DNA from: an uncultured Clostridia bacterium
Lineage (GTDB): Bacteria; Bacillota; Clostridia; Christensenellales; Aristaeellaceae
Length of the DNA stretch: 7,848 nucleotides
Reading direction: 5' to 3'
Assembly: GCA_904420265.1 (NCBI GenBank)
Contig: CAJFUU010000231.1
Coordinates: 1 to 7,848 of the forward strand
Part shown: positions 7,694 through 7,848 of the stretch, in pieces
Layout: each line of letters begins with the position of its first letter
Position numbering within the stretch: position 1 is the first letter of the stretch
Notes under the pieces: model-generated
The model's input: only the letters and a program-made list of their open reading frames with translations
The model's database searches: none
What the model was told of the DNA's origin: nothing
Program-made: the position numbers and the translations under genes

Positions 7694-7714
7694 TAGTTTA
7701 GTTGTCCACCCATC

Positions 7715-7743
7715 ATTATACACGAGCGAAAAATCCCTGTCAA
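7715..7743 (-). promoter_or_regulatory. Consensus sigma-A promoter of the metK leader
   Basis: Both hexamers match the consensus perfectly, with ideal spacing: TTGACA (plus 7738-7743), 17 nt, TATAAT (plus 7715-7720). Transcription should start near 7708, about 15 nt before P1 of the riboswitch. A promoter this strong fits a gene whose output is set by attenuation rather than by initiation. Confidence 0.93.
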
Positions 7744-7779
7744 GGGCCGGGAGGGGTTTAACCACGGGAATCAATTTTC

Positions 7780-7808
7780 AAGACAAAAGCAGGGGGATGT
7801 GGTAAAAT
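7780..7808 (+). promoter_or_regulatory. Extended -10 promoter of the divergent right-edge gene
   Basis: TGGTAAAAT (7800-7808) is an extended -10 element with a TAAAAT hexamer. AAGACA at 7780-7785 is a weak -35 at 17 nt spacing. The two -35 elements of the divergent promoters are about 36 nt apart (7743 to 7780). The predicted start point lies at about 7814-7816, on or next to the ATG of the next gene. Confidence 0.55.
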
Positions 7809-7814
7809 AGAGGA

Positions 7815-7848
7815 ATGAGAGCAGAAAGATTGTTGGAGATCATGGAAG
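7815..7848 (+). CDS. Divergent gene, N-terminus only; possibly a helix-turn-helix regulator (partial)
   Basis: Only 11 codons are present before the right edge, reading MRAERLLEIME. Such an opening is common in small DNA-binding regulators (for example WYL/YafY-type), where a first helix of this kind precedes the helix-turn-helix, but 11 residues cannot prove it. A purine stretch AGAGGA (7809-7814) sits directly against the ATG, too close to work as a normal ribosome binding site, and the -10 element ends only 6 nt before the ATG. The message may therefore be leaderless. Alternatively translation starts further in, at an in-frame TTG (7830 or 7833) or ATG (7842); the first TTG codons would have the AGAGGA at a more workable but long distance. 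Confidence 0.45.
   Translation, partial: MRAERLLEIME

Overview
The window looks like a moderately GC-rich member of the Bacillota, probably a Clostridia-type genome. The evidence is a canonical SAM-I (S-box) riboswitch in front of metK, near-consensus sigma-A promoters, and a comEC-holA gene pair. All recognisable genes except one partial gene at the right edge are on the minus strand, so the window is best read from right to left.

Right end (about 6300-7848). A consensus promoter (TTGACA, 17 nt, TATAAT) drives a leader with a complete SAM-I aptamer, an antiterminator and an intrinsic terminator, then metK (S-adenosylmethionine synthetase). This is end-product feedback by transcription attenuation. 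A short stretch separates it from a divergent, possibly leaderless gene on the plus strand, of which only 11 codons are present.

Middle (about 5190-6290). A two-helix small membrane protein of 86 residues has its own promoter, whose -35 box overlaps the metK stop codon, and is followed by a strong intrinsic terminator. Beyond it is an AT-richer patch. This holds what appears to be a frameshifted remnant of a small CxxC protein, a perfect 9-bp inverted repeat over its stop codon, and a 156-residue orphan protein with an N-terminal membrane anchor. The patch looks compositionally foreign compared with metK and comEC.

Gene-poor stretch (4282-5190). About 0.9 kb has no convincing gene on either strand. 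It contains one notable 8-bp inverted repeat and may be relic sequence.

Left part (1-4281). One promoter (TTGAGT, 17 nt, TATAAT) reads into a tight minus-strand operon. Its genes are a YhfI-like metallo-beta-lactamase-fold hydrolase, comEC (DNA-uptake channel with its own C-terminal MBL domain), holA (DNA polymerase III delta, clamp loader) and the start of a predicted lipoprotein that runs off the left edge. Spacings are 3 nt, a 4-nt ATGA overlap, and 38 nt. I found no clearly new system. The least explained parts are the 5190-5980 patch and the 4282-5190 gap.
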